In this document: piece after piece, positions 43,799 to 52,505 of the stretch
Numbering within the stretch: position 1 is the stretch's first letter
Layout of the letters: each line of letters opens with the position of its first letter
Assembly (NCBI RefSeq): GCF_004765815.2
Contig: NZ_ML974128.1
Location: forward strand, 124,001 to 188,000
From: Halorussus salinus
GTDB lineage: Archaea; Halobacteriota; Halobacteria; Halobacteriales; Haladaptataceae
Direction of reading: 5' to 3'
DNA: 64,000 nucleotides
Program-made: the position numbers and the translations under genes
Notes under the pieces: model-generated
The model's database searches: none
The model's input: only the letters and a program-made list of their open reading frames with translations
What the model was told of the DNA's origin: nothing

Positions 43799-44083
43799 AT
43801 GTCGAACGCTCCCTCCACTATCGACAGCCCGCTCACGGACGACCTGTCCGACAACCGATTCGCGGACGCCCTCGAACTCGGCCAGTCGGCCCTCGACGTG
43901 CTGGCCACGCCCTTCCAGTTCGTCGGGTTCTGGTCGGCGGTCGTGTTGCCGCTGTTCTACGTCCCCGTGATGGCTGGCTGGCTCGGGGGCCGGATTCCCG
44001 GTTTCGAGCGCGTGTCGCTGGTCGTCCTGCTGGCGGTCCACGCCGTCGCGCTCGTCGCGGGTCACGGCCACCGGGCCGACTGA
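43799..44083 (+). CDS. Two-helix membrane protein, unknown
   Basis: A 94-residue frame with two predicted helices (about 40-65 and 72-90). The N-terminus is acidic and Ser/Asp-rich. Either the ATG at 43799 or the GTG at 43787 may be used; the TATA spacing slightly favours a leaderless GTG start. No family recognised. It stands alone. Confidence 0.6.
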   Translation: MSNAPSTIDSPLTDDLSDNRFADALELGQSALDVLATPFQFVGFWSAVVLPLFYVPVMAGWLGGRIPGFERVSLVVLLAVHAVALVAGHGHRAD

Positions 44084-44454
44084 CGCCCGCGCGAACGAGT
44101 CACCTCCCGCCTCCGGTCCCTCGCCGTGTCCTCCGCTCGGCGGCCCCCGTTCGCCCGTCCGGCGCTCCGCGTTCGCCCGTCCGGCGCTCACCCTCCCTCG
44201 CGCCTTCGGCCCTCCCTCACGCTCGCTCTCTAATTTCGTTGGTCCTCCGCTTTCGTCGGCTCTCACCTGTCGCGCTCGGTCGGTCGGGCCACTGGCGGAC
44301 TCCTCGGTCGCTCTTTTCGTCCGGTCGCTCTCGTCGTTCGGTCGCCGCGGCGAGAGCTGTCGGCCGTCCGAACCGACTGCCCGGTCGAAATGACGGGAAG
44401 CCGGGGAAAACGCATTCCAAACTGTTTATACCGTCGCATCTGCTATCCGGCCAT
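44084..44454. other. GC-rich intergenic region with a short direct repeat
   Basis: Two 19-bp copies of GTTCGCCCGTCCGGCGCTC are at 44149-44167 and 44171-44189. The rest contains C/T-rich sequence and the aIF-5A promoter at its end. No gene is supported. Confidence 0.5.
44424..44430 (+). promoter_or_regulatory. Promoter of aIF-5A
   Basis: GTTTATA lies 25-31 bp before the ATG at 44455, giving a leaderless transcript. Confidence 0.6.
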
Positions 44455-44835
44455 ATGGCAAAAGAGCAGAAGGAAGTGCGGGACCTGCAGGAAGGCAACT
44501 ACGTGATGATCGAGGACGCGGCGTGCGAAATCAACTCCTACAGCACGGCCAAGCCGGGCAAGCACGGCAGTGCGAAAGCCCGCATCGAGGCCGAGGGCGT
44601 CTTCGACGGCAAGAAGCGTAGTCTCTCCCAGCCCGTCGACGCCAAGATTTGGGTCCCCATCATCAACCGGAAACAGGGGCAGGTCGTCTCCGTCGAGAGC
44701 GCCGACGTGGCGCAGGTCATGGACCTCGAAACCTACGAGACCATCACCATCGCGACCCCCGGTGACGTTTCGCTGTCCCCCGACGACGAGATCGAGTACC
44801 TCGAAATGGAAGAGCAGCGCAAGATTCTCGAATAG
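44455..44835 (+). CDS. eif5a: Translation initiation factor 5A (aIF-5A)
   Basis: A 126-residue factor that stimulates peptide-bond formation at problematic sequences. The modification loop [11 protein letters not shown] holds Lys36, the residue that carries hypusine or deoxyhypusine. The OB-fold C-terminal domain follows. The gene is directly adjacent to agmatinase (stop and start abut) and the window also has deoxyhypusine synthase, the enzymes expected for the archaeal modification route. Leaderless promoter upstream. Confidence 0.97.
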   Translation: MAKEQKEVRDLQEGNYVMIEDAACEINSYSTAKPGKHGSAKARIEAEGVFDGKKRSLSQPVDAKIWVPIINRKQGQVVSVESADVAQVMDLETYETITIATPGDVSLSPDDEIEYLEMEEQRKILE

Positions 44836-45663
44836 ATGTTTCCCGGCGCGTCCGCCGACCGCGAGGAGGCCGCCTACGTGGTCGTCGGCGCGCCACTCGA
44901 CGTGTCCACGACGTTCCAACCCGGTGCCCGGTTCGGCCCGGAGCGCATCCGGCGGTTCGCCCGGACCTACGACGACTACGACGCGCGCACCGACCAGCAC
45001 TTCTCGGACCTCGCGGTCCACGACCACGGCGACGTGCGGGCGTGGGACGACGCCGCGGAGTATCTCGACTATCTGGAGGGCGTCGCCACCGACGCGGTGT
45101 GGGACGACGCCGTGCCACTGCTCCTCGGCGGCGAACACACCGTCACGGTCGCGGGCGTCCGCGCGGCCGACCCCGACATCTTCGTCTGTCTCGACGCGCA
45201 CCTCGACTTGCGCGAGGAGTACGACGGCAACGAGTTGAGCCACGCGACCGTGACCCGCCACGCCCTCGACGTGGCCGACGAGGCGATACTCCTCGGCGCG
45301 CGAACCGGGAGCGAGGACGAGTGGAATCGCGCCAGCGAGTCGGACATGACGGTCGTACCCCCCGAGGAGGTCGCCGACTGGTCGCCCGACTTCGACGCGG
45401 AAACTGACATCTACCTCAGCGTGGACATCGACGGCGCGGACCCCGGATTCGCGCCCGGCACGGGCACGATGGAGCCGTTCGGGATGACGCCCCGCGAGAT
45501 GCGCGACGTGGTGCGCGAGGTGGCCGCCACGGGCGCTGTCGCCGGATTCGACGTGGTGGAGGTCAACGACCGCGACGACGGACAGGCCGCCGCGCTCGGT
45601 GGGAAACTGCTCCGCGAGTTCGTCTTCGCGGACGCCGACGCGAACGCGACGGATCCGGTGTAG
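44836..45663 (+). CDS. speB: Agmatinase-type ureohydrolase
   Basis: A 275-residue agmatinase family enzyme, hydrolysing the guanidinium group of agmatine (free or, as proposed in haloarchaea, in aIF-5A-bound form) to give putrescine or the corresponding amine. Binuclear Mn ligands are seen: His101 in GGEHT, Asp120/His122/Asp124 in CLDAHLDLR, and Asp197/Asp199 in SVDIDGADP. Directly follows aIF-5A with no gap, so cotranscription is nearly certain and a link to hypusination is supported by context. Confidence 0.93.
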   Translation: MFPGASADREEAAYVVVGAPLDVSTTFQPGARFGPERIRRFARTYDDYDARTDQHFSDLAVHDHGDVRAWDDAAEYLDYLEGVATDAVWDDAVPLLLGGEHTVTVAGVRAADPDIFVCLDAHLDLREEYDGNELSHATVTRHALDVADEAILLGARTGSEDEWNRASESDMTVVPPEEVADWSPDFDAETDIYLSVDIDGADPGFAPGTGTMEPFGMTPREMRDVVREVAATGAVAGFDVVEVNDRDDGQAAALGGKLLREFVFADADANATDPV

Positions 45664-45961
45664 AGCAATATTTTCCGTTCTTTAGGAATTTTGTAGGTTT
45701 CTTAGGATGCTCCGCACCGATTCGACCGGCGCGGTGCGGTCGCAGTGCGGGAGACTCCTTCGAGTCGGCAGTAGCTACCTTCGTCTCGACTTTCACCGCC
45801 GTTTCTCGGCACTGAACGTTCACCGCGGGGAAACAGGAGCAACGCGGAACTTCCACGGCGGTTCGGTCGGCCAACATCCACTTCGGAGACCCATCTCGAC
45901 ACGACCCATCGAGAGCAGGGATACAGATACAAGCATCTCCCGAACACAACTCGAAAACAGT
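45664..45961. other. Intergenic region after speB; dispersed element
   Basis: A T-rich stretch (45668-45705) after speB may end its transcript. The 27-bp element seen at 22506 recurs at 45736-45762. No gene is supported; the reading frame entering Nif3 upstream of 45962 is an extension of unlike composition. Confidence 0.5.
45736..45762 (+). repeat. Dispersed 27-bp intergenic element (copy 2)
   Basis: Same orientation as copy 1 at 22506-22532; 25 of 27 positions match. Confidence 0.5.
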
Positions 45962-46729
45962 ATGAACCTCTCCGAAATCGTCGCCCGATACGACGAGGAG
46001 CTACGCACGAGCGACTACGCCGACGTGGACGCGAGTGCCAACGGCTTGCAGGTCGGCCCCGACGACCGCGAGGTCGAGACCGTCGCGTTCGCGGTGGACG
46101 CCGCCGAGCAGACCATCGAGGCCGCGGCCGACCGGGGTGCCGACCTGCTGGTGACCCACCACGGCCTCTCGTGGGGCGGCATCGAGCGCGTGACCGGCCG
46201 CCAGCACGACCGCATCGCGCCGCTAATCGAGAACGACGTGGCGCTGTACGTCTCCCACCTCCCGCTCGACGGCCATCAGGAGCTGGGCAACGCCGCCGGA
46301 ATCGCGGACCTCCTCGGTCTCGAATCGCGCGAACCGTTCGGCGAGTTGGGGCCGGAACACGTCGGCCAGCGCGGTATCGCCCCCGACCCCATCCCGACCG
46401 ACCGCCTGCGCGAGACGCTGGAATCGGAACTCGACCACTTCGGACAGGGCGTGCGCGTCCTCGACTTCGGGCCGGAAGAAATCGAGGAGGTCGCCGTCCT
46501 GACCGGGAGCGGCGTCGATTGGCTGGACGAGGCGGTCGAATCGGGCGTGGACGCCCTGATTACCGGCGAAGGCAAGCAGAAGGCCTACCACGAGGCGCGG
46601 GAGGCGGGGATTACCGTCCTCCTCGGGGGCCACTACGCCACCGAGACGTTCGGCGTCCGGTCGCTCCGGTCGCTCGCCGACGACTGGGGTCTCGAAACGA
46701 CGTACATCGACGCGCCGACCGGACTGTAG
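45962..46729 (+). CDS. Nif3-like dinuclear metal centre protein
   Basis: A 255-residue Nif3/DUF34 family protein. Members form toroidal hexamers with dinuclear metal sites; some act as GTP cyclohydrolase I type 2 or structural relatives. Conserved metal ligands lie in LLVTHHGLSWGG (His66, His67) and in LLGGHYATETFGV near the C-terminus. The ATG at 45962 gives MNLSEIVARYDEELR, the expected start. No clear operon partner upstream; a DUF488-like gene follows. Confidence 0.9.
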   Translation: MNLSEIVARYDEELRTSDYADVDASANGLQVGPDDREVETVAFAVDAAEQTIEAAADRGADLLVTHHGLSWGGIERVTGRQHDRIAPLIENDVALYVSHLPLDGHQELGNAAGIADLLGLESREPFGELGPEHVGQRGIAPDPIPTDRLRETLESELDHFGQGVRVLDFGPEEIEEVAVLTGSGVDWLDEAVESGVDALITGEGKQKAYHEAREAGITVLLGGHYATETFGVRSLRSLADDWGLETTYIDAPTGL

Positions 46730-46750
46730 CCGACGGGGAGGAGACGACGC

Positions 46751-47158
46751 ATGCCCGAACTCCGCGACACCTACCACGCCGCGCTCCAACACGGCCACGC
46801 GACTCCCGACGACGAGGACCTCGTGGTCGGCGTCGTGCGCCGCCCCTCGTACGGCATCGAGACCCACCTCGACCGCAACGACCCGCGACTCGCGCCGCCC
46901 GACGACCTCCTGAGCGAGTTCAAGACCCTCGCCGACGAGCGCGACGACCTGACCCACGACGAGGTGTGGGACCGCGTGGACTTCGGCGCGCGCTACCGCG
47001 ACCACCTTCGAACGAGCGCGGCGCGGGCCGCGATGGACGACCTCCTCGACGCGCTCGACTCGCGGAACGTGTGGCTGGTCTGCTACGAGAACACCGACGA
47101 CAAGCGGTGTCACCGGACGATTCTTCGGGACGTACTCCGCGAGCGACGCGACCGGTAG
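46751..47158 (+). CDS. DUF488-like protein
   Basis: A 135-residue protein. The C-terminal half carries VWLVCYENTDDKRCHRTIL, typical of DUF488 proteins (a fold with CYE and CHR motifs near a possible active-site cysteine). The N-terminal part, with RRPSYG, is compatible with the same family. Function unknown. It lies 21 bp after the Nif3-like gene, so cotranscription is probable. Confidence 0.75.
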   Translation: MPELRDTYHAALQHGHATPDDEDLVVGVVRRPSYGIETHLDRNDPRLAPPDDLLSEFKTLADERDDLTHDEVWDRVDFGARYRDHLRTSAARAAMDDLLDALDSRNVWLVCYENTDDKRCHRTILRDVLRERRDR

Positions 47159-47164
47159 CGCCGC

Positions 47165-47515
47165 TCAGTACTCCTCCTCGACGCGAATCTCGTAGTGTCG
47201 CGCCCGGTCGTCCCACCGCGAGAGGACCTCGCGGGCGATGTCGGGGACGTGGGCCTGCTCGTAGTCCTCGCCAGCGAAATCGGCCACCGCGTCCAGCGAG
47301 TCGAACCGCATCGCGGTGACGAACTCGACTTCCGCCTCGTCGCCGCTCGCGTCGTCCGGGGCTTCTGCGCCGCTCTCGCGCCGGAGGAGGCGGAACCCGC
47401 GATACCCGTCGTCGGTCTCGTCGGCGAAGCCCGGAACGATTTCCTCGCGCAGGCGTCGCTCGTACTCGTCGGCCTCCTCGGGCGTCGTCCACCCGCGCCA
47501 GCGTCGTTCTATCAC
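47165..47515 (-). CDS. Antibiotic biosynthesis monooxygenase-like (ABM) protein
   Basis: A 116-residue dimeric alpha+beta barrel protein. Motif-like segments are RRWRGWTTPEEADEYERRL and VTAMRFDSLDAVADFAGEDY. Many ABM proteins are not monooxygenases, so activity is unknown. The GTG at 47515 is preferred: a TATA-like GATTAA lies about 25-30 bp upstream of it, and the upstream 26 residues do not resemble the family. Convergent with the DUF488-like gene. Confidence 0.7.
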   Translation of the reverse strand: MIERRWRGWTTPEEADEYERRLREEIVPGFADETDDGYRGFRLLRRESGAEAPDDASGDEAEVEFVTAMRFDSLDAVADFAGEDYEQAHVPDIAREVLSRWDDRARHYEIRVEEEY

Positions 47516-47619
47516 GGCCGGGGATTCGCCGCGGAGGGAGTTAATCCCCGCGTCCGGGGTCGCCGCCCGGCCGAGGAGTTCGACCACACGCATTTGTCCG
47601 CTCGCGTTCCAAACCCCAC

Positions 47620-48936
47620 ATGGAGACTCAGAACTTCCTGTTCTGCTCGCTGGACGAACCGCTCGCCGGGGACCTCGCGTGGCAGATTCGCCGGGAAGGC
47701 CACGACGTGCGTTACTACGTCGAGTCCGAGTCGGAGGCCGAAGTCGCCGACGGCTTCGTGCCCAAGACCGACGACTGGCGGGCCGAAATCGAGTGGGCCG
47801 ACGTAATCGTCTTCGACGACATCTGGGTGGACGGCGAGTTGGGGACCGGCGAACTCGCCGAGGAGTTACGCGAACGGGGGAAGGCCGTCGTCGGCGGTAC
47901 TCCGGCGACCGACCGCCTCGAATCCGACCGGGGGTACGCGATGGAGGTGCTGGCCGACCACGGCGTCGAGACCCTGCCCCACCGCGAGTTCACCGACTTC
48001 GGGGAGGCTATCGCGTACGTCGAGGACAACCCCGCGCCCTACGTCGTCAAGCCCCTCGGCGAGGTCCAGAACGTCAAGCGCCTGCTGTACGTCGGCCGCG
48101 AGCGCGACGGCGGCGACGTAATCGACGTTCTGCGCGCCTACGAGAAGTCGTGGGGCCACCGGATGAAGGGGTTCCAGCTTCAGCGCCGCGTCGAGGGCGT
48201 CGAGGTCGCGGTCTGCGGGTTCTTCGACGGCGACTCGTTCGTGGAGCCGATAAACATCAACTTCGAACACAAGAAGCTCTTTCCGGGCAACATCGGTCCC
48301 TCGACCGGCGAGATGGGCACCTCGATGTTCTGGTGTCAGCGCAACCGACTGTTCGAGACCACCCTCGGGAAGCTAGCGGGATGGCTCGCGGACGAGGGGT
48401 ACGTCGGGTCCATCGACGTGAACTGCATCGTGGACGAGGACGGCGTCTACCCGCTGGAGTTCACTCCTCGGTTCGGTTACCCCACCATCGCCCTACAGGA
48501 GGAGGGCATGGAGTCGCCGACCGGCGAGTTCTTCGTGGGTCTCGCCCGCGGCGAGGACCCCGACCTCTCGGTCCACCGGGGGTATCAGGTCGCGGTCCGG
48601 GTCTGCGTGCCGCCGTTCCCCTTCGACGACGAGACGACGTTCGACGAGAACTCGCGGAACGCCGCCGTCGTCTTCGAGGACCCCGAGCGGACCGCGGGCG
48701 TCCACATCGAGGACACCAAGAACGTGGACGGGCAGTGGCGCGTCGCGGGCTCCTCGGGCGTCGTCCTCGTCGTCACCGGCAAGGGCGAGACGATGCGCGA
48801 CGCACAGCGGCAGGCGTACGACCGCATCGGTAACGTCGTGATTCCGAACATGTACTACCGAGACGACATCGGCGATCGGTGGGTCGAGTCCGACGGCGAC
48901 CGGTTGCAGGCGTGGGGCTACCTCGGCGGCGCGTAG
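47620..48936 (+). CDS. PurD-like ATP-grasp protein
   Basis: A 438-residue ATP-grasp enzyme. The overall plan resembles phosphoribosylamine-glycine ligase (VVKPLGEVQNVKRLLYVG, EFTPRFGYPTI), but the N-terminal GGGGREHA-like motif of PurD is missing, as is the GKGV segment. It starts METQNFLFCSLDEPLAGDLAW. It is therefore better treated as an uncharacterised ligase that forms a peptide or amide bond with an unknown acid and amine. Confidence 0.75.
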   Translation: METQNFLFCSLDEPLAGDLAWQIRREGHDVRYYVESESEAEVADGFVPKTDDWRAEIEWADVIVFDDIWVDGELGTGELAEELRERGKAVVGGTPATDRLESDRGYAMEVLADHGVETLPHREFTDFGEAIAYVEDNPAPYVVKPLGEVQNVKRLLYVGRERDGGDVIDVLRAYEKSWGHRMKGFQLQRRVEGVEVAVCGFFDGDSFVEPININFEHKKLFPGNIGPSTGEMGTSMFWCQRNRLFETTLGKLAGWLADEGYVGSIDVNCIVDEDGVYPLEFTPRFGYPTIALQEEGMESPTGEFFVGLARGEDPDLSVHRGYQVAVRVCVPPFPFDDETTFDENSRNAAVVFEDPERTAGVHIEDTKNVDGQWRVAGSSGVVLVVTGKGETMRDAQRQAYDRIGNVVIPNMYYRDDIGDRWVESDGDRLQAWGYLGGA

Positions 48937-49028
48937 CCGCGACGCGACCGGCCGCCGACACACCACTTTCGGAACGTATCCGGCGACGCCGAAAAGACTC
49001 AAGGGCGAAAGTGCTGTCTCTGGCGGCG

Positions 49029-49469
49029 ATGGTCGAGCCGAACTCCGAGGAGTCGATTTCCCGACGCAACGTCTTGAAACGGACCGCTGGCGCGCTCGCA
49101 GTCGGCGGTGGCGGACTCGCGGCGAGCGAATCCGCTCTCGCGCGCCGAGATTCGGGACGGTTCGCGGGCGTCACCTGCGGGACCGGCCACTCGGAGGGAA
49201 CCACCTTCACGGTCGAGTCGCGGTGCGAGGGCGAGGACTGCGACGTAATTCGGTTGAACGGACTCGCCCCGGCCTGCGTCGGGGAGCGCGAGGAGGTGTA
49301 CGCCGACCTCCCCGGCACCGAGCCGACCGTCTGGATGAACGTCCGGGCCGGGGAGGTTCCGCCCCGGACCTACCGCGTGGTCGAGACCGAGCGGTGCGAA
49401 CCGGGCGCTGGCGAGTGTTCGGACGAGGACCTCTATCGGCTCGCGTTCAGACCGACGGACGAGAAGTAG
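49029..49469 (+). CDS. Tat-exported Cys-rich protein
   Basis: A 146-residue exported protein. The twin-arginine motif is SRRNVLKRTAG followed by a hydrophobic core and ALA cleavage region (about 38-40). The mature part contains six cysteines (in VTCGTG, SRCEGEDCD, PACVG, ERCEPG and GECSD), suggesting a disulphide-stabilised extracellular domain. Function unknown. Stands alone. Confidence 0.7.
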   Translation: MVEPNSEESISRRNVLKRTAGALAVGGGGLAASESALARRDSGRFAGVTCGTGHSEGTTFTVESRCEGEDCDVIRLNGLAPACVGEREEVYADLPGTEPTVWMNVRAGEVPPRTYRVVETERCEPGAGECSDEDLYRLAFRPTDEK

Positions 49470-49508
49470 GGACGAGGGACGAACGGGGAGCGGCGACCCC
49501 AAAAACCG

Positions 49509-49772
49509 TCAGCGGCCGAATCGCTCGCCGAGGCGACCGACCGTGTGTAGCGTGACGGCGACTGCGTACGCGACGCCCTCGAACGCGACTTCGAGGGTCA
49601 CTCCGGCGACGGCCGCGACGAGAGCGACGAGTCCGACGAGACCCAGAAACACCGCGACGCCGGTGAGACCGAGGAGTTGGACGAGACCGACGAACAGTAG
49701 CGCGAGCAGGGCGAGGATGCCGAGGGCGACGAGTATCGTCACCTGTTTCGCCGGGGTGCCGTCAGTTACCAT
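49509..49772 (-). CDS. Small two-helix membrane protein
   Basis: An 87-residue frame with two predicted helices (about 10-35 and 38-60) followed by an amphipathic C-terminus. The ATG at 49772 is used because the extension to 49865 is unlike the rest. No family recognised. Divergent from the transducer region. Confidence 0.6.
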   Translation of the reverse strand: MVTDGTPAKQVTILVALGILALLALLFVGLVQLLGLTGVAVFLGLVGLVALVAAVAGVTLEVAFEGVAYAVAVTLHTVGRLGERFGR

Positions 49773-50165
49773 GCGAAACGTTAGCTCTCGATACGGGAAT
49801 CGTTGACGGGTGAATTCGGTGCCGACGTTCTCTGAAATAGATAATACTAAAACCCCCCGGTTCAACTTGAATTACGTGTCCGCCGGGTTTCAACAACCCT
49901 CGACGGTTGCCGGAGCAACGGTCACGCGACGGTTCTCGGCGGAGACGGGCCGCGGCCAACCGGCCCCGACAGCCGACCCGCCGGGTACGGCTAATTGAAC
50001 CGCCGCTGGCGTCCGACCCGCGCCACGCGGGCCCCCGCGGTAGTTGGCACTACAGTTTTCAGACGAAACACGACTGATAGATACGAATCCCCCGATTATC
50101 ATCCGTGATACGACCACCTACGCTTATTTTTCTCGAATACTTATCCGTTTTCGAGAAAAACCAAA
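49773..50165. other. Regulatory region upstream of the phototaxis operon
   Basis: A 393-bp region. A hairpin-like pair ACCCCCCGG with CCGCCGGGT (49853-49890) lies near the start, and a strong AT-rich inverted repeat directly precedes the transducer gene (50127-50160). No reading frame is convincing. Confidence 0.55.
50127..50160 (+). promoter_or_regulatory. Promoter and inverted repeat directly upstream of htr
   Basis: Arms TTTTTCTCGA (50127-50136) and TCGAGAAAAA (50151-50160) are perfectly complementary around a 14-nt loop, ending 5 nt before the ATG. TATA-like CTTATTTT and ACTTATCC lie at 50123 and 50140. The dyad overlaps or directly follows the transcription start, so it could be an operator or a 5' hairpin. 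Confidence 0.6.
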
Positions 50166-52505
50166 ATGGGACAACGAACGCCATTTCTGGAGCGGATACG
50201 ACGCAGCTACGGGCTGAAACTCGCTATCGCGCTGGTGTCCGTCGTCGCGATAACGGTAGCGGTCGGGGCCTTGGTGCAGGCCCAGACCGCCGAGCAGGTG
50301 CAGAAAGACGCCCAAGACGAGCTAGAAACGCTGTCGAACTCGCGGGCAGAGAGCTTGGACGCGTGGCTCTCCGGCGTGAAGACCCAGACGCAGTTGACCG
50401 CCGAACATCCCGTCTTCGAGAGCGGTGACCGCGACCGCATCCGCGACCACCTGACGGGGATGGTTGCCGACGGGAACGTCCCGGACGGCGTCGTCGCGGT
50501 TCACTACTACGACGCTGGCGAGGAGACCATCGTGACCAGTTCGAGCGAGAAGATGGTCGGCGTCAGTCCGGCCGAACAGGGCGCACCGTTCGCGACAGAC
50601 CCGCCGAACTTCGACGGGAAGGACGTTCACGTCTCGGAGCCGTTCACCGTCCCCGTCGTGGACTTCCCGGTCGTGGCGGTCGTCGCGCCGGTTGCCGACG
50701 CGCCCGACAAGCGCGTCATCTACATGGTCAACATCGAGGAGCACACGCGCTCGCTGACCGGGGGCGTCGAAGGCGGCTACACGGTCGTCCTGAACTCGTC
50801 GGGGAACTATCTCGCGCATCCGAACGCGAGCAAACTCCTGACGACCCACCACGGCGGCGCGGACAGTGCCGCGGTCGAGAACGGACTCGCCGGAGAGTCA
50901 GGCTTCATGCAGATGGACGGCGGAACGCTGATGGCCTACGCGCCGATGCAATCGACCGACTGGGTAGTCGTGGTCCACGCGCCCGCCAGCGAGGCCTACG
51001 CGCTGAGCGACGCCGTGACATCGAACATCCTCGGACTCATCCTCGTGGCGGTCGTGAGCCTCGCGCTCGTCGGCGTGACCGTCGGGTCGAACACCGTCGT
51101 CTCGCTCCGGCAACTCTCCCGGAAGGCCGACGCGATGGCTGGCGGTGACCTCCAAGTGGACTTGGAGACCAACCGCCGCGACGAGTTCGGGACGCTCCAC
51201 GACTCGTTCGCCCGGATGCGCGACTCCCTGCGCGAGCAGATACGTGAAGCGGAGACCGCGCGCGACGAGGCCGAGGAGGCCCGCGAGAGCGCGGAAGACG
51301 CCCGCGAGAGCGCGGAGGCCGCCCGGCGCGAGGCCGAGAGTCGCCGCGAGGAGGCCGAAGCCCTCTCGTCGCACCTCGAATCGAAGGCGAGCCACTACGA
51401 GGAGGTGATGAACGGGGCCGCCGAGGGTGACCTCTCGGTCCGCGTCGAGACCGAGAGTCGGAGCGAGGCGATGGTCGCCATCGGCGAGTCGCTCAACGAC
51501 ATGCTGGACGACATCGAGCGCACGGTGGCGAACGTCAAGCGGTTCGCCTCCCACGTCTCGAACGCGGTCGTGGACGTAGAGGAGAGCGCCCAACAGGTGA
51601 TGACGACCGGCGAGGAGGTCAGCGACTCGGTGACCGAAATCTCGCAGGGCGCGGCCCGCCAGACCGACCAACTCGGCGAGGTCGCCAGCGAGATGAACAC
51701 CCTCTCGGCCAGCGCCCAGCAGGTCGCCGCGACCGTGGACGACGTGGCCGCGACCTCCCAGCAGGCCGCGGCCGCGGGCGAACTCGGCAAGGAAGCCGCC
51801 GAGGAGGCCCTCGCGGAGATGGACGCGGTCGAGGCCCAGACCGAGCAGACCGCCGCCGAAATCGAGGAACTCGACGCCGAGATGGAGGCCATCGGCGACG
51901 TGGTGGAGGTCATCACCGAAATCGCCGAGCAGACCAACATGCTCGCGCTGAACGCCTCCATCGAGGCCGCCCGGACCGACGCGGAGGGCGACGGCTTCGC
52001 GGTCGTCGCCGACGAGGTGAAGAACCTCGCGGAGGAGACCAAAGAATCGGCGGCCGAAATCGAGGGCCGCATCGAGCGGGTCCAAGAGAAGACCGCCCAG
52101 TCGGTCGAGGGCATGACCGAGACCAGCGAGCGCATCAGTACCGGCGTCGAGACCGTCGAGGGAGCCATCGACGCGCTCGAAGAGATCGCCGAGTACGTCG
52201 AGGAGACCGACGCGCGGATTCAGGAGATTCAGGCCGCGACCGACGACCAAGCCCAGTCCTCGTCGGCGGTCGTCCAGATGGTGGACGACGTGGCCTCCAT
52301 CAGCGAGGAGACCACGAGTCAGGCCGAGTCCGTCTCCGAAGCAGCCGAGGCCCAGACCGAGACGCTGGCCGACGTTCGGGACGACGCCGACGACCTCGCG
52401 GAGCGCGCGAGCGAACTCGCCGAACTGCTCGACGACTTCCGGGTGACGCGCGGGGCCGGGCCGCTGGACGACACCGAGTTCCGGAGCGCGGAGGTGAGCG
52501 ACTGA
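50166..52505 (+). CDS. htrII: HtrII-type transducer (methyl-accepting chemotaxis protein) with extracellular Cache-like domain
   Basis: A 779-residue membrane transducer for the adjacent rhodopsin. TM1 is about 17-40, then a large extracellular region (about 41-275) with a dCache-like pattern (ESLDAWLSGVKTQTQLTAEH, YTVVLNSSGNYLAHPN), TM2 about 282-305, HAMP (about 306-360, RQLSRKADAMAGGDL), a long coiled coil with Glu/Ala heptads, and the signalling tip EIAEQTNMLALNASIEAAR near 585-604. The large external domain makes it HsHtrII-like (possibly serine-sensing) rather than NpHtrII-like. The stop TGA overlaps the rhodopsin ATG. Confidence 0.9.
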   Translation: MGQRTPFLERIRRSYGLKLAIALVSVVAITVAVGALVQAQTAEQVQKDAQDELETLSNSRAESLDAWLSGVKTQTQLTAEHPVFESGDRDRIRDHLTGMVADGNVPDGVVAVHYYDAGEETIVTSSSEKMVGVSPAEQGAPFATDPPNFDGKDVHVSEPFTVPVVDFPVVAVVAPVADAPDKRVIYMVNIEEHTRSLTGGVEGGYTVVLNSSGNYLAHPNASKLLTTHHGGADSAAVENGLAGESGFMQMDGGTLMAYAPMQSTDWVVVVHAPASEAYALSDAVTSNILGLILVAVVSLALVGVTVGSNTVVSLRQLSRKADAMAGGDLQVDLETNRRDEFGTLHDSFARMRDSLREQIREAETARDEAEEARESAEDARESAEAARREAESRREEAEALSSHLESKASHYEEVMNGAAEGDLSVRVETESRSEAMVAIGESLNDMLDDIERTVANVKRFASHVSNAVVDVEESAQQVMTTGEEVSDSVTEISQGAARQTDQLGEVASEMNTLSASAQQVAATVDDVAATSQQAAAAGELGKEAAEEALAEMDAVEAQTEQTAAEIEELDAEMEAIGDVVEVITEIAEQTNMLALNASIEAARTDAEGDGFAVVADEVKNLAEETKESAAEIEGRIERVQEKTAQSVEGMTETSERISTGVETVEGAIDALEEIAEYVEETDARIQEIQAATDDQAQSSSAVVQMVDDVASISEETTSQAESVSEAAEAQTETLADVRDDADDLAERASELAELLDDFRVTRGAGPLDDTEFRSAEVSD

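Noticed and set aside
47620-48936. Annotation as true PurD
   Set aside because: N-terminal GGGGREHA and GKGV motifs missing; only general ATP-grasp features are present.
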